From positions 1,922,001 to 1,986,000 of the forward strand of contig JACKOF010000001.1 of NCBI GenBank assembly GCA_024234435.1: a stretch of 64,000 bases of DNA. The letters are read 5' to 3'. Below are positions 43,518 to 52,441 of this stretch, in pieces. This DNA comes from Pseudomonadales bacterium (GTDB taxonomy: Bacteria > Pseudomonadota > Gammaproteobacteria > Pseudomonadales > Porticoccaceae). The first letter of the stretch is position 1. Every line of letters begins with the position of its first letter. The notes beneath the pieces are model-generated. The model worked only from the letters and a program-made list of their open reading frames with translations, had not been told where the DNA came from and ran no database searches. The position numbers and the translations under genes were made by a program.

Positions 43518-44726
43518 TTACACGCGCTCGATAATAGTGGCGATACCCTGTCCGCCGGCTACACAAAGAGCGATCAACGCTCGCTTAAGGTTGCGACGCT
43601 CCAGCTCATCCAATACGGTACCGACCAGCATGGCGCCCGTTGCGCCCAAGGGATGCCCCATAGCAATCGCGCCACCATTAACGTTGGTAATCTCAGGGGA
43701 AATATCCAGATCCCGCATAAAGCGCAAGGCAACGGAGGCAAACGCCTCGTTGATTTCAAACAGGTCGATATCGGCTACGGTCAGCCCGGCTTTCGCCAGA
43801 CATTTTTTTGCTGCAGGCCCCGGTGCGGCCAACATAATGGTCGGGTCGCTAGCCAGGACCGCAGTCGCAACAACACGGCCACGCGGGGTCAACTGTAAAT
43901 CCTTACCAATCTGCTCGCTGCCAATCAATACCGCTGAAGCGCCATCCACAATACCCGAGGAATTTCCAGCGGTATGCACGTGGTTTATGCGCTCTACCTG
44001 AGGGTATTTACTCAGGGCCACTTCATCACAGCCCATCGCCCCCAGTGCGGCAAACGCTGGCTTCAAAGAGCCCAATGCTTCCATGGTGGTACCGGGTTTA
44101 ATAAAGTCATCTTTATCCTGAATAACGCAGCCATTCAAATCTTTTACTGGCACAACGGACTGATCGAAATACCCCGCCTGTTGAGCAGCTGCTGCTCGCT
44201 GCTGGGATTGCAAGGCGAACTGGTCCACGGTTTCACGGCAATAGCCGTCCATAGTAGCGATCAGGTCAGCACCAATTCCCTGAGGCACAGATCTAAGACT
44301 CAAACTGAACTCAGGGTCATTAATCCAGGCGCCACCTGAGGCCCCCAGTGGTATCCGGGACATACTTTCAACACCACCGGCAACCACCAACTCTTCCCAA
44401 CCAGAGGCAACTTTCATGGCGGCGATATTGACGGCCTCCAGACCCGAGGCGCAAAACCTGTCCAACTGCACGCCGGGAACACATTCGTCCCAACCAGCGG
44501 CATGGACAACCGTTTTGGTAATATCACCGCCCTGCTCACCCACCGGCCCGGTGCAACCCATTACCACATCATCAACTTTTGAAGTATCCAGTTGGTGGCG
44601 TTGCTGCAACTCACGCAGTAAACCTGCCCCCAGATGCACAGGCCTTACTTCATGCAAGGCACCATCTTTTTTGCCTTTGCTGCGCGGTGTTCTCACAGCA
44701 TCATAGATATAAGCGGTATTTGTCAT
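43518..44726 (-). CDS. Acetyl-CoA C-acyltransferase (thiolase, FadA/FadI-like)
   Basis: Protein of 402 residues from the ATG at 44726, with AGGA about 9 nt upstream. Catalytic features: LDRFCASGLEAVNIAA (nucleophile), NVNGGAIAMGHPLGATGAML and ALCVAGGQGIATIIERV (second Cys). It cleaves 3-ketoacyl-CoA with CoA. It lies 35 bp upstream of the FadB-like gene in the usual thiolase-multifunctional enzyme pair. Confidence 0.94.
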   Translation of the reverse strand: MTNTAYIYDAVRTPRSKGKKDGALHEVRPVHLGAGLLRELQQRHQLDTSKVDDVVMGCTGPVGEQGGDITKTVVHAAGWDECVPGVQLDRFCASGLEAVNIAAMKVASGWEELVVAGGVESMSRIPLGASGGAWINDPEFSLSLRSVPQGIGADLIATMDGYCRETVDQFALQSQQRAAAAQQAGYFDQSVVPVKDLNGCVIQDKDDFIKPGTTMEALGSLKPAFAALGAMGCDEVALSKYPQVERINHVHTAGNSSGIVDGASAVLIGSEQIGKDLQLTPRGRVVATAVLASDPTIMLAAPGPAAKKCLAKAGLTVADIDLFEINEAFASVALRFMRDLDISPEITNVNGGAIAMGHPLGATGAMLVGTVLDELERRNLKRALIALCVAGGQGIATIIERV

Positions 44727-44809
44727 CGTCAAAATCCTGTTATTCCAGTTAAACCGGTAGCTGCCCGGTAATGTCTCTTTTATTCAAGCCGTTCTTTACT
44801 GCGCTGTCA

Positions 44810-44866
44810 TACCTTTTACCCGGTACCTTTTTAACCAGTACCTTTTAACCAGTAACTTTTAGCCTG
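44810..44866. repeat. Four tandem 14-15-bp repeats
   Basis: Consecutive units TACCTTTTACCCGG (44810-44823), TACCTTTTTAACCAG (44824-44838), TACCTTTTAACCAG (44839-44852) and TAACTTTTAGCCTG (44853-44866). The last unit covers the stop codon of the acyl-CoA dehydrogenase at 44859. The array sits in a 132-bp spacer before the thiolase, inside one operon. Confidence 0.8.
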
Positions 44867-46088
44867 TAATATTGCGGCCAAAAATTTCCCTCGCTATTGC
44901 CCAGCGCTGAACTTCGTTGGCACCTTCGTATATTTCACCAATCTTGGCATCGCGATAGATGGACTCCAGCGGCCAGTCGATACCGTCAGCGGACATTCGC
45001 CGAGCAAACCCATAACCACCACATGCCTGAATAGCATCGCGGGCAACTTCAACCGCCACCTCACTGCCAGCAACCTTGGCCATCGCCATCAGCGGTAACG
45101 GCTTGTTACCCTTGTCGTAATTAATGGCCGCCTTTTGATAGAGATTACGGGCATTTTCAATGGCTGTGGCATGATCTGCATACTTGAATTGCCAATGCTG
45201 AAAGGAGGCGATCTTGTCACCAAACACACTGCGCTCACTGATGTAACTGGCCGAATAATCAAATGCCCGCTGCGCCATACCAACTCCCAATGCAGCGATG
45301 CCTGCGCGCCCCATAGTGAGAGAAGCCAACGCCGCACGCAGCCCTTTGCCCTCGGCACCGATCACGTGATCCTCTGGCACAAACACATCTTTAAAGAAAA
45401 TATCGGCCGTCAACTGGGCATGGTTACCCATCTTCAGGTCAGGATCGGCAACGGTAACACCCTCGTGATGCATATCGACCAGAAACATGGTCAGGGAATC
45501 ACCTGTTTTGCATAACAGGCAAACGATATCTCCAGCAACCGAATTGGTAATCCAGCGCTTGCGACCGTTGACCAAATAACCACCCTCTACGGGTAATGCT
45601 TCCGTTAGCATGGACTGTGCCGACAGATCGGTACTGGTGTCCGGCTCACTAGTGGCAAAACAGCAAACTATTTCGCCGTTAATCAATTTGGGGATATAGA
45701 TTTGGCGGATGTCATCAGATGCATTCAATAAAGTTTGGCCGCAGAGAATAGCCTGGCCGTCAAACAGTGCTGAAGCTGCACCCGGTGTGTAATAACCCAG
45801 CTCTTCCATCACCAGAAGTGTTGCCAGTGTTGGGAGCTCCAATCCGCGCCCGCCCAGCTCTTTGGGGAACGGCACCTGATAAAGCCCGGCATCAGCGATG
45901 GCCTTCACCAGATCGTGCCGAAAGCCGTCACGACTCTCCGGCGTGGTATTAACTTCCTGAGCAACGGGCCGCAGCACATCATCAGCGAAGGCGCGCGCTT
46001 CTCGTCGGATATCCAGTGCTTCTTGCGGCAAAAACACGTCACTAAATAACGTATCAGACCATCTCCGGCCCAATGCAGAAGTTGTCAT
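44859..46088 (-). CDS. Acyl-CoA dehydrogenase
   Basis: Protein of 409 residues. FATSEPDTSTDLSAQS, KRWITNSVAGDIVCLL and QACGGYGFARRMS show the ACAD fold. The C-terminal GEIYEGANEVQRWAIAREIFG retains the catalytic YEG glutamate but with ANE in place of TSE. It is the first metabolic gene after TetR in the operon, 39 bp downstream. The C-terminal region differs from the other three ACADs, so it probably acts on a distinct acyl group. Confidence 0.92.
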   Translation of the reverse strand: MTTSALGRRWSDTLFSDVFLPQEALDIRREARAFADDVLRPVAQEVNTTPESRDGFRHDLVKAIADAGLYQVPFPKELGGRGLELPTLATLLVMEELGYYTPGAASALFDGQAILCGQTLLNASDDIRQIYIPKLINGEIVCCFATSEPDTSTDLSAQSMLTEALPVEGGYLVNGRKRWITNSVAGDIVCLLCKTGDSLTMFLVDMHHEGVTVADPDLKMGNHAQLTADIFFKDVFVPEDHVIGAEGKGLRAALASLTMGRAGIAALGVGMAQRAFDYSASYISERSVFGDKIASFQHWQFKYADHATAIENARNLYQKAAINYDKGNKPLPLMAMAKVAGSEVAVEVARDAIQACGGYGFARRMSADGIDWPLESIYRDAKIGEIYEGANEVQRWAIAREIFGRNITG

Positions 46089-46127
46089 TTTATTACCCCT
46101 TAAATTGTAAGACTGGGCTTTTCTGCC

Positions 46128-46751
46128 CTAGCTTTCTATTTGCAGCTCTTTTTTAACACTGTCGCGGTAACCGGCAAAAATCGTTTTAACAGGAATGCCT
46201 TCAGGATTGACCAACCACATGTAGGTAATACCAAAAATAAACGTTAAATAACGAATCGAAAATTCCGCCACATCGCAGTCACGACTGATGTCACCATTAA
46301 ATTGCGCCCGCCCGAGATAGCCCGTCACATCGGAAAGCATTTTCTCCTGCTGCTCCTTAAGCTTTGCTTTCATAACAGACTGATGACTAATGGATTCATA
46401 CCAAAGTATATGCAGCACCTGCAACTCTCGCGGCGCCTCCAGCAAAAAATCTTCGAAAGCATCAATACTTGTCATAAACGCTTCCAACCCCGACTTGTTG
46501 CCCACAAACTTTGACAATTCATCCAGCCACACCCGATAACAGCGCTTCACTAGCCGCTCGAACAGGTTCTCTTTCGAGCCAAAGCGGTTATTCGCCAACC
46601 CACGACTATAACCGGCCTTCTCGCCCACTTCTTTTAACGTCGTCCTGACCGTCCCGTGCTCAAGAATCAAGTCCATTGCGGCGTCAAACATACGCTGATC
46701 AGACAACTCCGTTCTTTGCTCGTGAGTTAGACCTTTGACTGTAGAAGACAC
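46128..46751 (-). CDS. TetR family transcriptional regulator
   Basis: Protein of 207 residues. The N-terminal HTH is VRTTLKEVGEKAGYSRGLANNRFGSKENLFERLV, with a slightly unusual N-R-F in place of the common Y-Y-F. The C-terminal ligand domain is unclassified. First gene of the eight-gene beta-oxidation operon, divergent from the racemase/hydratase pair. Two TTGAT-N3-RTCAA inverted repeats in the 274-bp spacer are candidate operators. By analogy it is likely a repressor released by an acyl-CoA. Confidence 0.9.
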   Translation of the reverse strand: MSSTVKGLTHEQRTELSDQRMFDAAMDLILEHGTVRTTLKEVGEKAGYSRGLANNRFGSKENLFERLVKRCYRVWLDELSKFVGNKSGLEAFMTSIDAFEDFLLEAPRELQVLHILWYESISHQSVMKAKLKEQQEKMLSDVTGYLGRAQFNGDISRDCDVAEFSIRYLTFIFGITYMWLVNPEGIPVKTIFAGYRDSVKKELQIES

Positions 46752-46829
46752 CCGATACCCCTTTTAACGGTTACAGCCAATATTACGATTAGCCATACCA
46801 ACAACGCTTTGCAAGGAAAGCAAGGTATA

Positions 46830-46858
46830 AAAAATGCTTGATTCGGTCAAGCATTTTT
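46830..46858. promoter_or_regulatory. 12-bp perfect inverted repeat upstream of TetR (operator candidate)
   Basis: AAAAATGCTTGA (46830-46841) and TCAAGCATTTTT (46847-46858) are perfect complements with a 5-bp centre. The core TTGAT-TCG-GTCAA (46838-46850) is repeated as TTGAT-CAT-ATCAA at 46979-46991. It lies about 80-107 bp upstream of the TetR start. A terminator is unlikely in a divergent promoter region. Confidence 0.6.
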
Positions 46859-46969
46859 ACATAAATCATACTCAACCCGTTAACAGGAACAACAAAACAA
46901 AGACAAAAAATAAAATAAAATATATATTAATCAATGTTTTATAAAAATAAAACAAACAGAAACAACGAT

Positions 46970-46998
46970 TTGACATACTTGATCATATCAATCAAAAT
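46970..46998 (+). promoter_or_regulatory. Promoter and operator of the racemase operon
   Basis: TTGACA (46970-46975) is a consensus -35; after 17 bp the hexamer CAAAAT (46993-46998) is a weak -10. The spacer is filled by TTGAT-CAT-ATCAA (46979-46991), so a bound repressor would block RNA polymerase. It lies just upstream of the gene at 47026. Confidence 0.5.
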
Positions 46999-47025
46999 TC
47001 TCGAAATTATTAAAAAGGTCTCTTC

Positions 47026-48240
47026 ATGTCTTTACTAAGCCACTTAAAAGTTCTCGACTTCTCAACCCTGTTACCGGGGCCCTACGCCACTATGATGCTT
47101 GCAGATATGGGCGCCGAGGTGTTGCGCGTTGAGTCCACTCGCCAAATAGACTTCTTGAGATTTGCAGCCCCCATGGATGGCGATCAGTCTGCAAACCATA
47201 TGTACCTGAACCGCTCCAAGAAATTGCTGGCGGTGGATTTAAAGCAGCAAGACGGTGTGGATATCATCAAGCAGTTAATCCGCGAGCAAGACTATGACAT
47301 TGTGGTTGAGCAGTTTCGGCCTGGCGTTATGAAACGGCTTGGAATTGACTACGACACACTTCGTGAGATCAACCCGGGTATTATTTACTGCTCCATCACC
47401 GGCTATGGACAAACCGGCCCTTATAAAGATCGAGCAGGTCACGACAACAATTACCTGTCGCTGGCAGGTGTGGCCGATTACAGCCGTCGCGTCGGAGAAC
47501 CTCCCGTACCCCAAGGCATCCAAATAGCGGATATCGCTGGCGGCTCTATGCACGCCGTCGCCGGCATTCTGGCTGCTGTTTCACACCGAGAACAAACAGG
47601 TAATGGTCAACACATTGATGTCAGCATGACCGATGCGGCCTTTGCATTAAATGCGTTAGCTGCTCCCGGCTTGCTCGCCTGTGGTGAGCCACAAAAAGCC
47701 GAAACCACTCTTCTTAATGGCGGCACGTTCTACGATTATTACGAAACCAGCGATGGCCGCTTTTTTTCGGTGGGCAGTATCGAACCCCAGTTTTTTAAAG
47801 CTCTCACAGAGGCGACTGGAACTTCAGCGCTAATGGAGCTGTATCCTACAATGATGCAAGCCGATACGCCGGAGAGAAGAAAAGCACAAAAGCAAATAAA
47901 ACAAACTTTACGTGATGCTTTCGCCAGCCAGACCTTTGAGCATTGGCAGGCTGTTTTCGCAGCAACCGATGCCTGTGTCGAACCGGTGCTCAATCTCGCC
48001 GAATCAAAAGATCACCCGCAACTCACCGCGCGCAACATGGTTATCACCGTACCCAAGCCTGACGGTAGCCAACAACCTCAGGTAGCCCACCCTATAAAAT
48101 ACTCAAACTATTCACCCGATTACAAATACACCGGGGGCGCCATCGGTGAGGACACTCGCCATATTTTGCAAGAACTGGGCTACACCGAATCCAGAATCGA
48201 CGAATTAAAAGAACATGCCGTTATCAAAGAGGCCGAATAA
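47026..48240 (+). CDS. CaiB/BaiF family III CoA-transferase, alpha-methylacyl-CoA racemase-like
   Basis: Protein of 404 residues: LKVLDFSTLLPGPYATMMLADMGAEV at the N-terminus and ITGYGQTGPYKDRAGHDNNYLSLAG, followed by IQIADIAGGS. The GHD-NYL-L-G and DIAGG patterns carry the His/Asp pair used by alpha-methylacyl-CoA racemases (AMACR), so racemase activity is favoured over CoA transfer. Racemases epimerise 2-methylacyl-CoAs so that acyl-CoA dehydrogenases can act on them, which fits branched terpenoid side chains. It overlaps functionally with the divergent beta-oxidation operon. Confidence 0.85.
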   Translation: MSLLSHLKVLDFSTLLPGPYATMMLADMGAEVLRVESTRQIDFLRFAAPMDGDQSANHMYLNRSKKLLAVDLKQQDGVDIIKQLIREQDYDIVVEQFRPGVMKRLGIDYDTLREINPGIIYCSITGYGQTGPYKDRAGHDNNYLSLAGVADYSRRVGEPPVPQGIQIADIAGGSMHAVAGILAAVSHREQTGNGQHIDVSMTDAAFALNALAAPGLLACGEPQKAETTLLNGGTFYDYYETSDGRFFSVGSIEPQFFKALTEATGTSALMELYPTMMQADTPERRKAQKQIKQTLRDAFASQTFEHWQAVFAATDACVEPVLNLAESKDHPQLTARNMVITVPKPDGSQQPQVAHPIKYSNYSPDYKYTGGAIGEDTRHILQELGYTESRIDELKEHAVIKEAE

Positions 48241-48241
48241 C

Positions 48242-49039
48242 ATGAAAACCGTCACAGTCACCATTGAAAACCATATCGCTCAGGTCACTCTGAGTCGCCC
48301 AGAGCAATCAAACTCACTGATATTCGACACTTTCAAAGATTTAACCGAAGCAGCAAACCAACTCGCCGAAAACAATACTGTGCGGGTGATTGTGCTTACA
48401 GGGGCCGGAAAACATTTTTGCGCGGGGCTTGATAGGTCGCTGTTCCCGCAAAAACCCGGCACCGTAGACTGGTTTGAAGAGCACGTATTCAACGAGCTTG
48501 ATGAACTGGCCGCCAATCTTTTCCAGCGTTGCGTTACCGCCTGGCAGCAAATTCCCATACCGGTTATTGCCGCCGTAAACGGCGCAGCCCTGGGTGGCGG
48601 CTGCCAGGTAGCGCTCGGCGCCGACATCAGAATTGCTGATGCAACAACCAAGATGTCTTTAATGGAAACACATTGGGGGCTGATCCCGGACATGGCAGTC
48701 TCACTCACCCTGCCACCTCTGATGCCAAAAGATGTGGCGGCAGAAATACTGCTTTCCGCCAGAATATTAGATGCACAGGAAGCGAAAGCAACGGGGCTGG
48801 TTACTCAGTTAACCGATGACTGTTATGCCAGCGCCATGGCGCTGGCGAAAAATATCGCTGCAAAATCACCCGAAGCGATTCGCGCGACCAAAAAGCTTTA
48901 TCAAGCGGCCTGGGGAGAGCCAAAGCCAGAATTGCTAAGGCTTGAAGCGCAACTCCAGAGAAGCCTGCTTGGAACCTCCAATCAAGTTGAGAGCGTCAGA
49001 GCGAACCTGGAAAAGCGCCAACCGGTTTTCAACGAATAA
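48242..49039 (+). CDS. Enoyl-CoA hydratase/isomerase family protein
   Basis: Protein of 265 residues starting 1 bp after the racemase stop, so translationally coupled; an in-frame start at 48215 would sit inside the racemase gene. Crotonase features are HFCAGLDRSLFP and VNGAALGGGCQVALGADIRIAD. Residues such as GLDRS resemble the dienoyl-CoA isomerase and ECH subgroup with an Asp after the oxyanion loop. It probably hydrates or isomerises a branched enoyl-CoA. Confidence 0.9.
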   Translation: MKTVTVTIENHIAQVTLSRPEQSNSLIFDTFKDLTEAANQLAENNTVRVIVLTGAGKHFCAGLDRSLFPQKPGTVDWFEEHVFNELDELAANLFQRCVTAWQQIPIPVIAAVNGAALGGGCQVALGADIRIADATTKMSLMETHWGLIPDMAVSLTLPPLMPKDVAAEILLSARILDAQEAKATGLVTQLTDDCYASAMALAKNIAAKSPEAIRATKKLYQAAWGEPKPELLRLEAQLQRSLLGTSNQVESVRANLEKRQPVFNE

Positions 49040-49061
49040 CGCGCTGAACACTCCCGAGCCA

Positions 49062-49084
49062 GCGCACCATCAGTGATGGTGCGC
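49062..49084. terminator. Hairpin between convergent operons
   Basis: GCGCACCATC (49062-49071) and GATGGTGCGC (49075-49084) make a perfect 10-bp stem with a 3-nt loop. It lies between the enoyl-CoA hydratase stop and the symporter stop and overlaps the symporter's last codons. No U-tract on either side; it probably ends both transcripts or blocks exonucleases. Confidence 0.5.
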
Positions 49085-50845
49085 AACCCCAGCCCCGGTG
49101 GGAATACGAATATCATCCACAAGGTCTTGGACATGGTCCGGTGTTTTTGCCGTAAAGCGAGCAACCACTACCGCCACCACAATATTGATAATTGCCCCTA
49201 AAGAGCCGATACCGGCTGGAGAAATACCAAACAACCAGTGCTCGGCGGAATTCAGCTCCGGCGCATAAAACTGAAAATAAACAATATAACCGAAGGTGAA
49301 AAATAACCCGCTGAGCATCCCTGCAATAGCCCCTTCCCGGTTAAGCCATTTGAAGAAGATGCCCATAAAGATCGCCGGAAACAGCGATGACGCCGCCAGC
49401 CCAAACGCAAATGCAACCACTTGAGCCACAAACGCTGGCGGATGGATACCAAACCAACCCGCAATCACAATCGCAGTTGCCGCCGCCAGCCGAGCAAACA
49501 GCAATTCCATCTTATCGGAAATATTTGGCATAAACGTTTTCTTCAGCAAATCGTGAGAGATAGAGCTGGAAATAACCAACAGCAAACCCGCCGCTGTAGA
49601 AAGCGCTGCAGCAACCGCACCAGCAGCAACCAAAGCCACAACCCAGTTCGGCAACTCGGCGATTTCGGGGTTCGCCATCACCATAATATCCCGGTCTACA
49701 TAAATTTCGTTTTCGCTGGCCGACGGCTTATTGCTCAACAACCTCTCACCATGCCGCCCTCTCTCACCGGTAAAATCGGGTTTCACAGGATCAAAAGCGG
49801 CACCAGCACGATACTGAATCACACCATCGTCATTTTTATCTTGCCAGGCTATCAATCCGGTATTTTCCCAATTGGCAATCCAGCTTGGTGCATCCTGATA
49901 GGGAGTCTCGTTGACACTGTCTGACAAGTTTAATCGGGAGAACGCCGCCACTGCCGGAATAGTGGTGTAAATCACACAGATAAAAATTAGCGCATAGCCC
50001 GCAGACAAACGTGCATCGGTGACTTTAGGCACGGTAAAGAATCGCACAATCACATGAGGCAACCCGGCTGTACCCACCATTAACGCAGCAACAATCGCCA
50101 ATGAATCAACCATTGCCCGGTTAGCCTGGGTGTAGGCACTAAACCCCAAGTCCTGGGTTACCTGATTTAATTTTTCCAGCACGGTTAGCCCGGAACCATC
50201 ATTAAGCTGGCTGCCAAAACCAAGCTGAGGAATAGGGTTATCCGTCCACATAATGGACATAAAAATTGCCGGCACCATAAACGCAAAAACCAGCACACAG
50301 TATTGAGCCACCTGAGTATAGGTAATACCCTTCATTCCACCGAGCACGGCGTAACAAAAAACAATCGCCATTCCGACGACCACACCGGTATTCACCTCAA
50401 CCTCAAGAAAGCGCGAAAACACAATACCAACGCCGCGCATCTGACCAGCAATATAAGTGAACGAGATAAAGATCAGACAGATAACAGCAACGACTCGGGC
50501 AACGTTGGAGTAATAGCGCTCTCCAATAAAATCCGGCACAGTAAAACGACCAAACTTACGCAGGTAAGGCGCCAACAACAGAGCCAGCAACACATAACCA
50601 CCGGTCCAGCCCAACATGTAGACGGAAGCATCTCGCCCGGCAAAAGCCACCAGGCCCGCTACCGACAAAAATGACGCTGCACTCATCCAATCAGCTGCGG
50701 TTGCCATACCGTTTAACAGCGGGTGCACACCGCCACCGGCAACGTAAAATTCTTTGGTTGAGCCTACCCGAGCCCAGACCGCGATCCCGATATAGAGTGC
50801 GAACGAGAGACCAACAAATAAATAAGAAAGCGTTTGAGCATCCAT
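49070..50845 (-). CDS. Sodium:solute symporter family protein (VC_2705/ActP-like large subunit)
   Basis: Protein of 591 residues with about 13 membrane segments, including ATAADWMSAASFLSVAGLVAF and FGRFTVPDFIGERYYSNVAR, typical of the SSS family near the acetate permease ActP. A hydrophilic insertion of about 90 residues (near 320-410) is characteristic of the VC_2705 subfamily, which works with a DUF4212 partner. That partner gene overlaps or abuts upstream. It lies at the 3' end of the p-cumate operon, so it may import p-cumate or a related carboxylate. Ends in AHHH. Confidence 0.9.
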   Translation of the reverse strand: MDAQTLSYLFVGLSFALYIGIAVWARVGSTKEFYVAGGGVHPLLNGMATAADWMSAASFLSVAGLVAFAGRDASVYMLGWTGGYVLLALLLAPYLRKFGRFTVPDFIGERYYSNVARVVAVICLIFISFTYIAGQMRGVGIVFSRFLEVEVNTGVVVGMAIVFCYAVLGGMKGITYTQVAQYCVLVFAFMVPAIFMSIMWTDNPIPQLGFGSQLNDGSGLTVLEKLNQVTQDLGFSAYTQANRAMVDSLAIVAALMVGTAGLPHVIVRFFTVPKVTDARLSAGYALIFICVIYTTIPAVAAFSRLNLSDSVNETPYQDAPSWIANWENTGLIAWQDKNDDGVIQYRAGAAFDPVKPDFTGERGRHGERLLSNKPSASENEIYVDRDIMVMANPEIAELPNWVVALVAAGAVAAALSTAAGLLLVISSSISHDLLKKTFMPNISDKMELLFARLAAATAIVIAGWFGIHPPAFVAQVVAFAFGLAASSLFPAIFMGIFFKWLNREGAIAGMLSGLFFTFGYIVYFQFYAPELNSAEHWLFGISPAGIGSLGAIINIVVAVVVARFTAKTPDHVQDLVDDIRIPTGAGVAHHH

Positions 50846-50847
50846 GA

Positions 50848-51234
50848 TTATTGCCCTCCAGCCGGAACATCGGGTTTATCATCAACGCCGTGTTTTGCTT
50901 CGATACGTTTCATCCAAAAGTGATAGATGAAGATCAGCAACACGTAGATTAACATTGCGCCCTGCTGCGTGAACCAAAACCCGAGAGGAAAACCAAAAAG
51001 TGAATACTGATCAAGCCAGTCACCCAAAATAATGCCACAGCCAAAGGTGACAAAAACCCACACCCCCATCAGCACAAACAACACCAACTTATTGTCTCGC
51101 CAATAACGATTGACCTCACTCTCAGGCACCACCTCTTCGTCGTGCTGCGAGTGCTTGGGCAAATTTTCGGCACCGCTGTGATGATAGACAGTATCATCGG
51201 TTTTGAGATCTTCGGGATCACTCTTCGTCGTCAT
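50848..51234 (-). CDS. DUF4212 small subunit of sodium symporter
   Basis: Protein of 128 residues from the ATG at 51234, which has GGGGTG upstream. It has an acidic N-terminus, NRYWRDNKLVLFVLMGVWVFVT and PLGFWFTQQGAMLIYVLLIFIYHFWM, two membrane helices of the DUF4212 family. Such proteins are obligate partners of VC_2705-type symporters; the large subunit starts 2 bp downstream. Confidence 0.88.
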   Translation of the reverse strand: MTTKSDPEDLKTDDTVYHHSGAENLPKHSQHDEEVVPESEVNRYWRDNKLVLFVLMGVWVFVTFGCGIILGDWLDQYSLFGFPLGFWFTQQGAMLIYVLLIFIYHFWMKRIEAKHGVDDKPDVPAGGQ

Positions 51235-51410
51235 GCTTTCACCCCATTTAAATGTCTTTATTGTTATATTTTTTTGCAATCTTAGGTTGGTTGCCAAGCA
51301 CAATGCAAACAGGCAGTTTCGTCAGCTCTACAAAAAAACTGCAGAGTAACAAAACTGCCTGTCACGCTTTTTAGCAACGGAATTAACCAAAAACTCCGGC
51401 GACCAAATAT

Positions 51411-52430
51411 CTACTTGGCTTTCGACATCGACAAAGCCAAATCTTCGATCATATCTTCCTGACCACCCACCGTTCTGCGACGCCCCAATTCCACAAGAAT
51501 ATCGCGCGCCGAAACACCGTACTTTTGTTCAGCTCGCTTGGCAAACAACAGAAATGAGCTGTAAACACCAGCATAACCCAGCGTCAACGCATCGCGGTCA
51601 ATACGAATGGGTGACTCAGTCATTGGGTACACTTGATCTTCCGCCACATCCATAATACTGAAAAGATCAATCCCTGTATCAGCTCCCATACGCTCAAGCA
51701 CGGCTACCAGCACTTCCAGCGGTGTGTTACCAGCGCCAGCACCGAACCCTGCTACCGATCCATCAATTCGCGCAGCGCCCGCTTCAATAGCTGCCAGCGA
51801 GTTAGTCACACCCATACTCAGGTTATGGTGCCCATGAAAACCAACTTCGGTTTCGCCACTCAGCTTTTCACGCAATAAATTGATTCGTACAGATACATCA
51901 TCAGGCAGCATATAACCGGCCGAATCCGTACAATAGATGCAGTTAGCGCCGTAAGATTCCATCAACAGCGCCTGCTCCAACAACTCTTCAGGGCTAATCA
52001 TGTGCGCCATCATTAAAAAGCCCACCGTATCCAGCCCACTTTTACGGCCATAAGCAATATGCTGCTCGGAGACATCCGCTTCAGTACAATGTGTCGCTAC
52101 ACGAATGGTGTCAATGCCACAATCAATCGCCATTTTAAGCTCATCAACGGTGCCAATTCCCGGCAGTAGCAGCGCCGAAATTTTTGCGTTTTTAACTACC
52201 GATTTTACAGCACGCAAATATTCCTCATCGGTTGCGGCGGGAAAACCGTAGTTAACTGAAGCGCCACCCAAGCCATCGCCATGAGTCACTTCAATCATTG
52301 GCACACCAGCATTATCCAGACCGGCCGCTACCGTTTTCATTTGCTCAACACTGATTTGATGACGCATGGTGTGCATGCCATCGCGCAAACTCATGTCATG
52401 CAGCACTACTTTTTTATTTCTAAGATCCAC
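51411..52430 (-). CDS. cmtG: 4-hydroxy-2-oxovalerate aldolase
   Basis: Protein of 339 residues of the DmpG/MhpE/CmtG family: VVLHDMSLRDGMHTMRHQI (metal and catalytic residues), VEVTHGDGLGGASVNYG and FHGHHNLSMGVTNSLAAIEAGA (metal-binding HGHHN). It splits 4-hydroxy-2-oxovalerate into pyruvate and acetaldehyde. It starts 11 bp after the acetaldehyde dehydrogenase gene, and the two enzymes normally form a channelling complex. The symbol is by pathway analogy; the same enzyme family serves every catechol meta pathway. Confidence 0.95.
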   Translation of the reverse strand: MDLRNKKVVLHDMSLRDGMHTMRHQISVEQMKTVAAGLDNAGVPMIEVTHGDGLGGASVNYGFPAATDEEYLRAVKSVVKNAKISALLLPGIGTVDELKMAIDCGIDTIRVATHCTEADVSEQHIAYGRKSGLDTVGFLMMAHMISPEELLEQALLMESYGANCIYCTDSAGYMLPDDVSVRINLLREKLSGETEVGFHGHHNLSMGVTNSLAAIEAGAARIDGSVAGFGAGAGNTPLEVLVAVLERMGADTGIDLFSIMDVAEDQVYPMTESPIRIDRDALTLGYAGVYSSFLLFAKRAEQKYGVSARDILVELGRRRTVGGQEDMIEDLALSMSKAK

Positions 52431-52441
52431 AGTACACCCCG

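Noticed and set aside
51275..51290. A fifth CCAACC-type box upstream of the symporter small subunit
   Set aside because: Only one half-site (GGTTGG) is present; the other half and the TTTA centre are not, so it may be chance.
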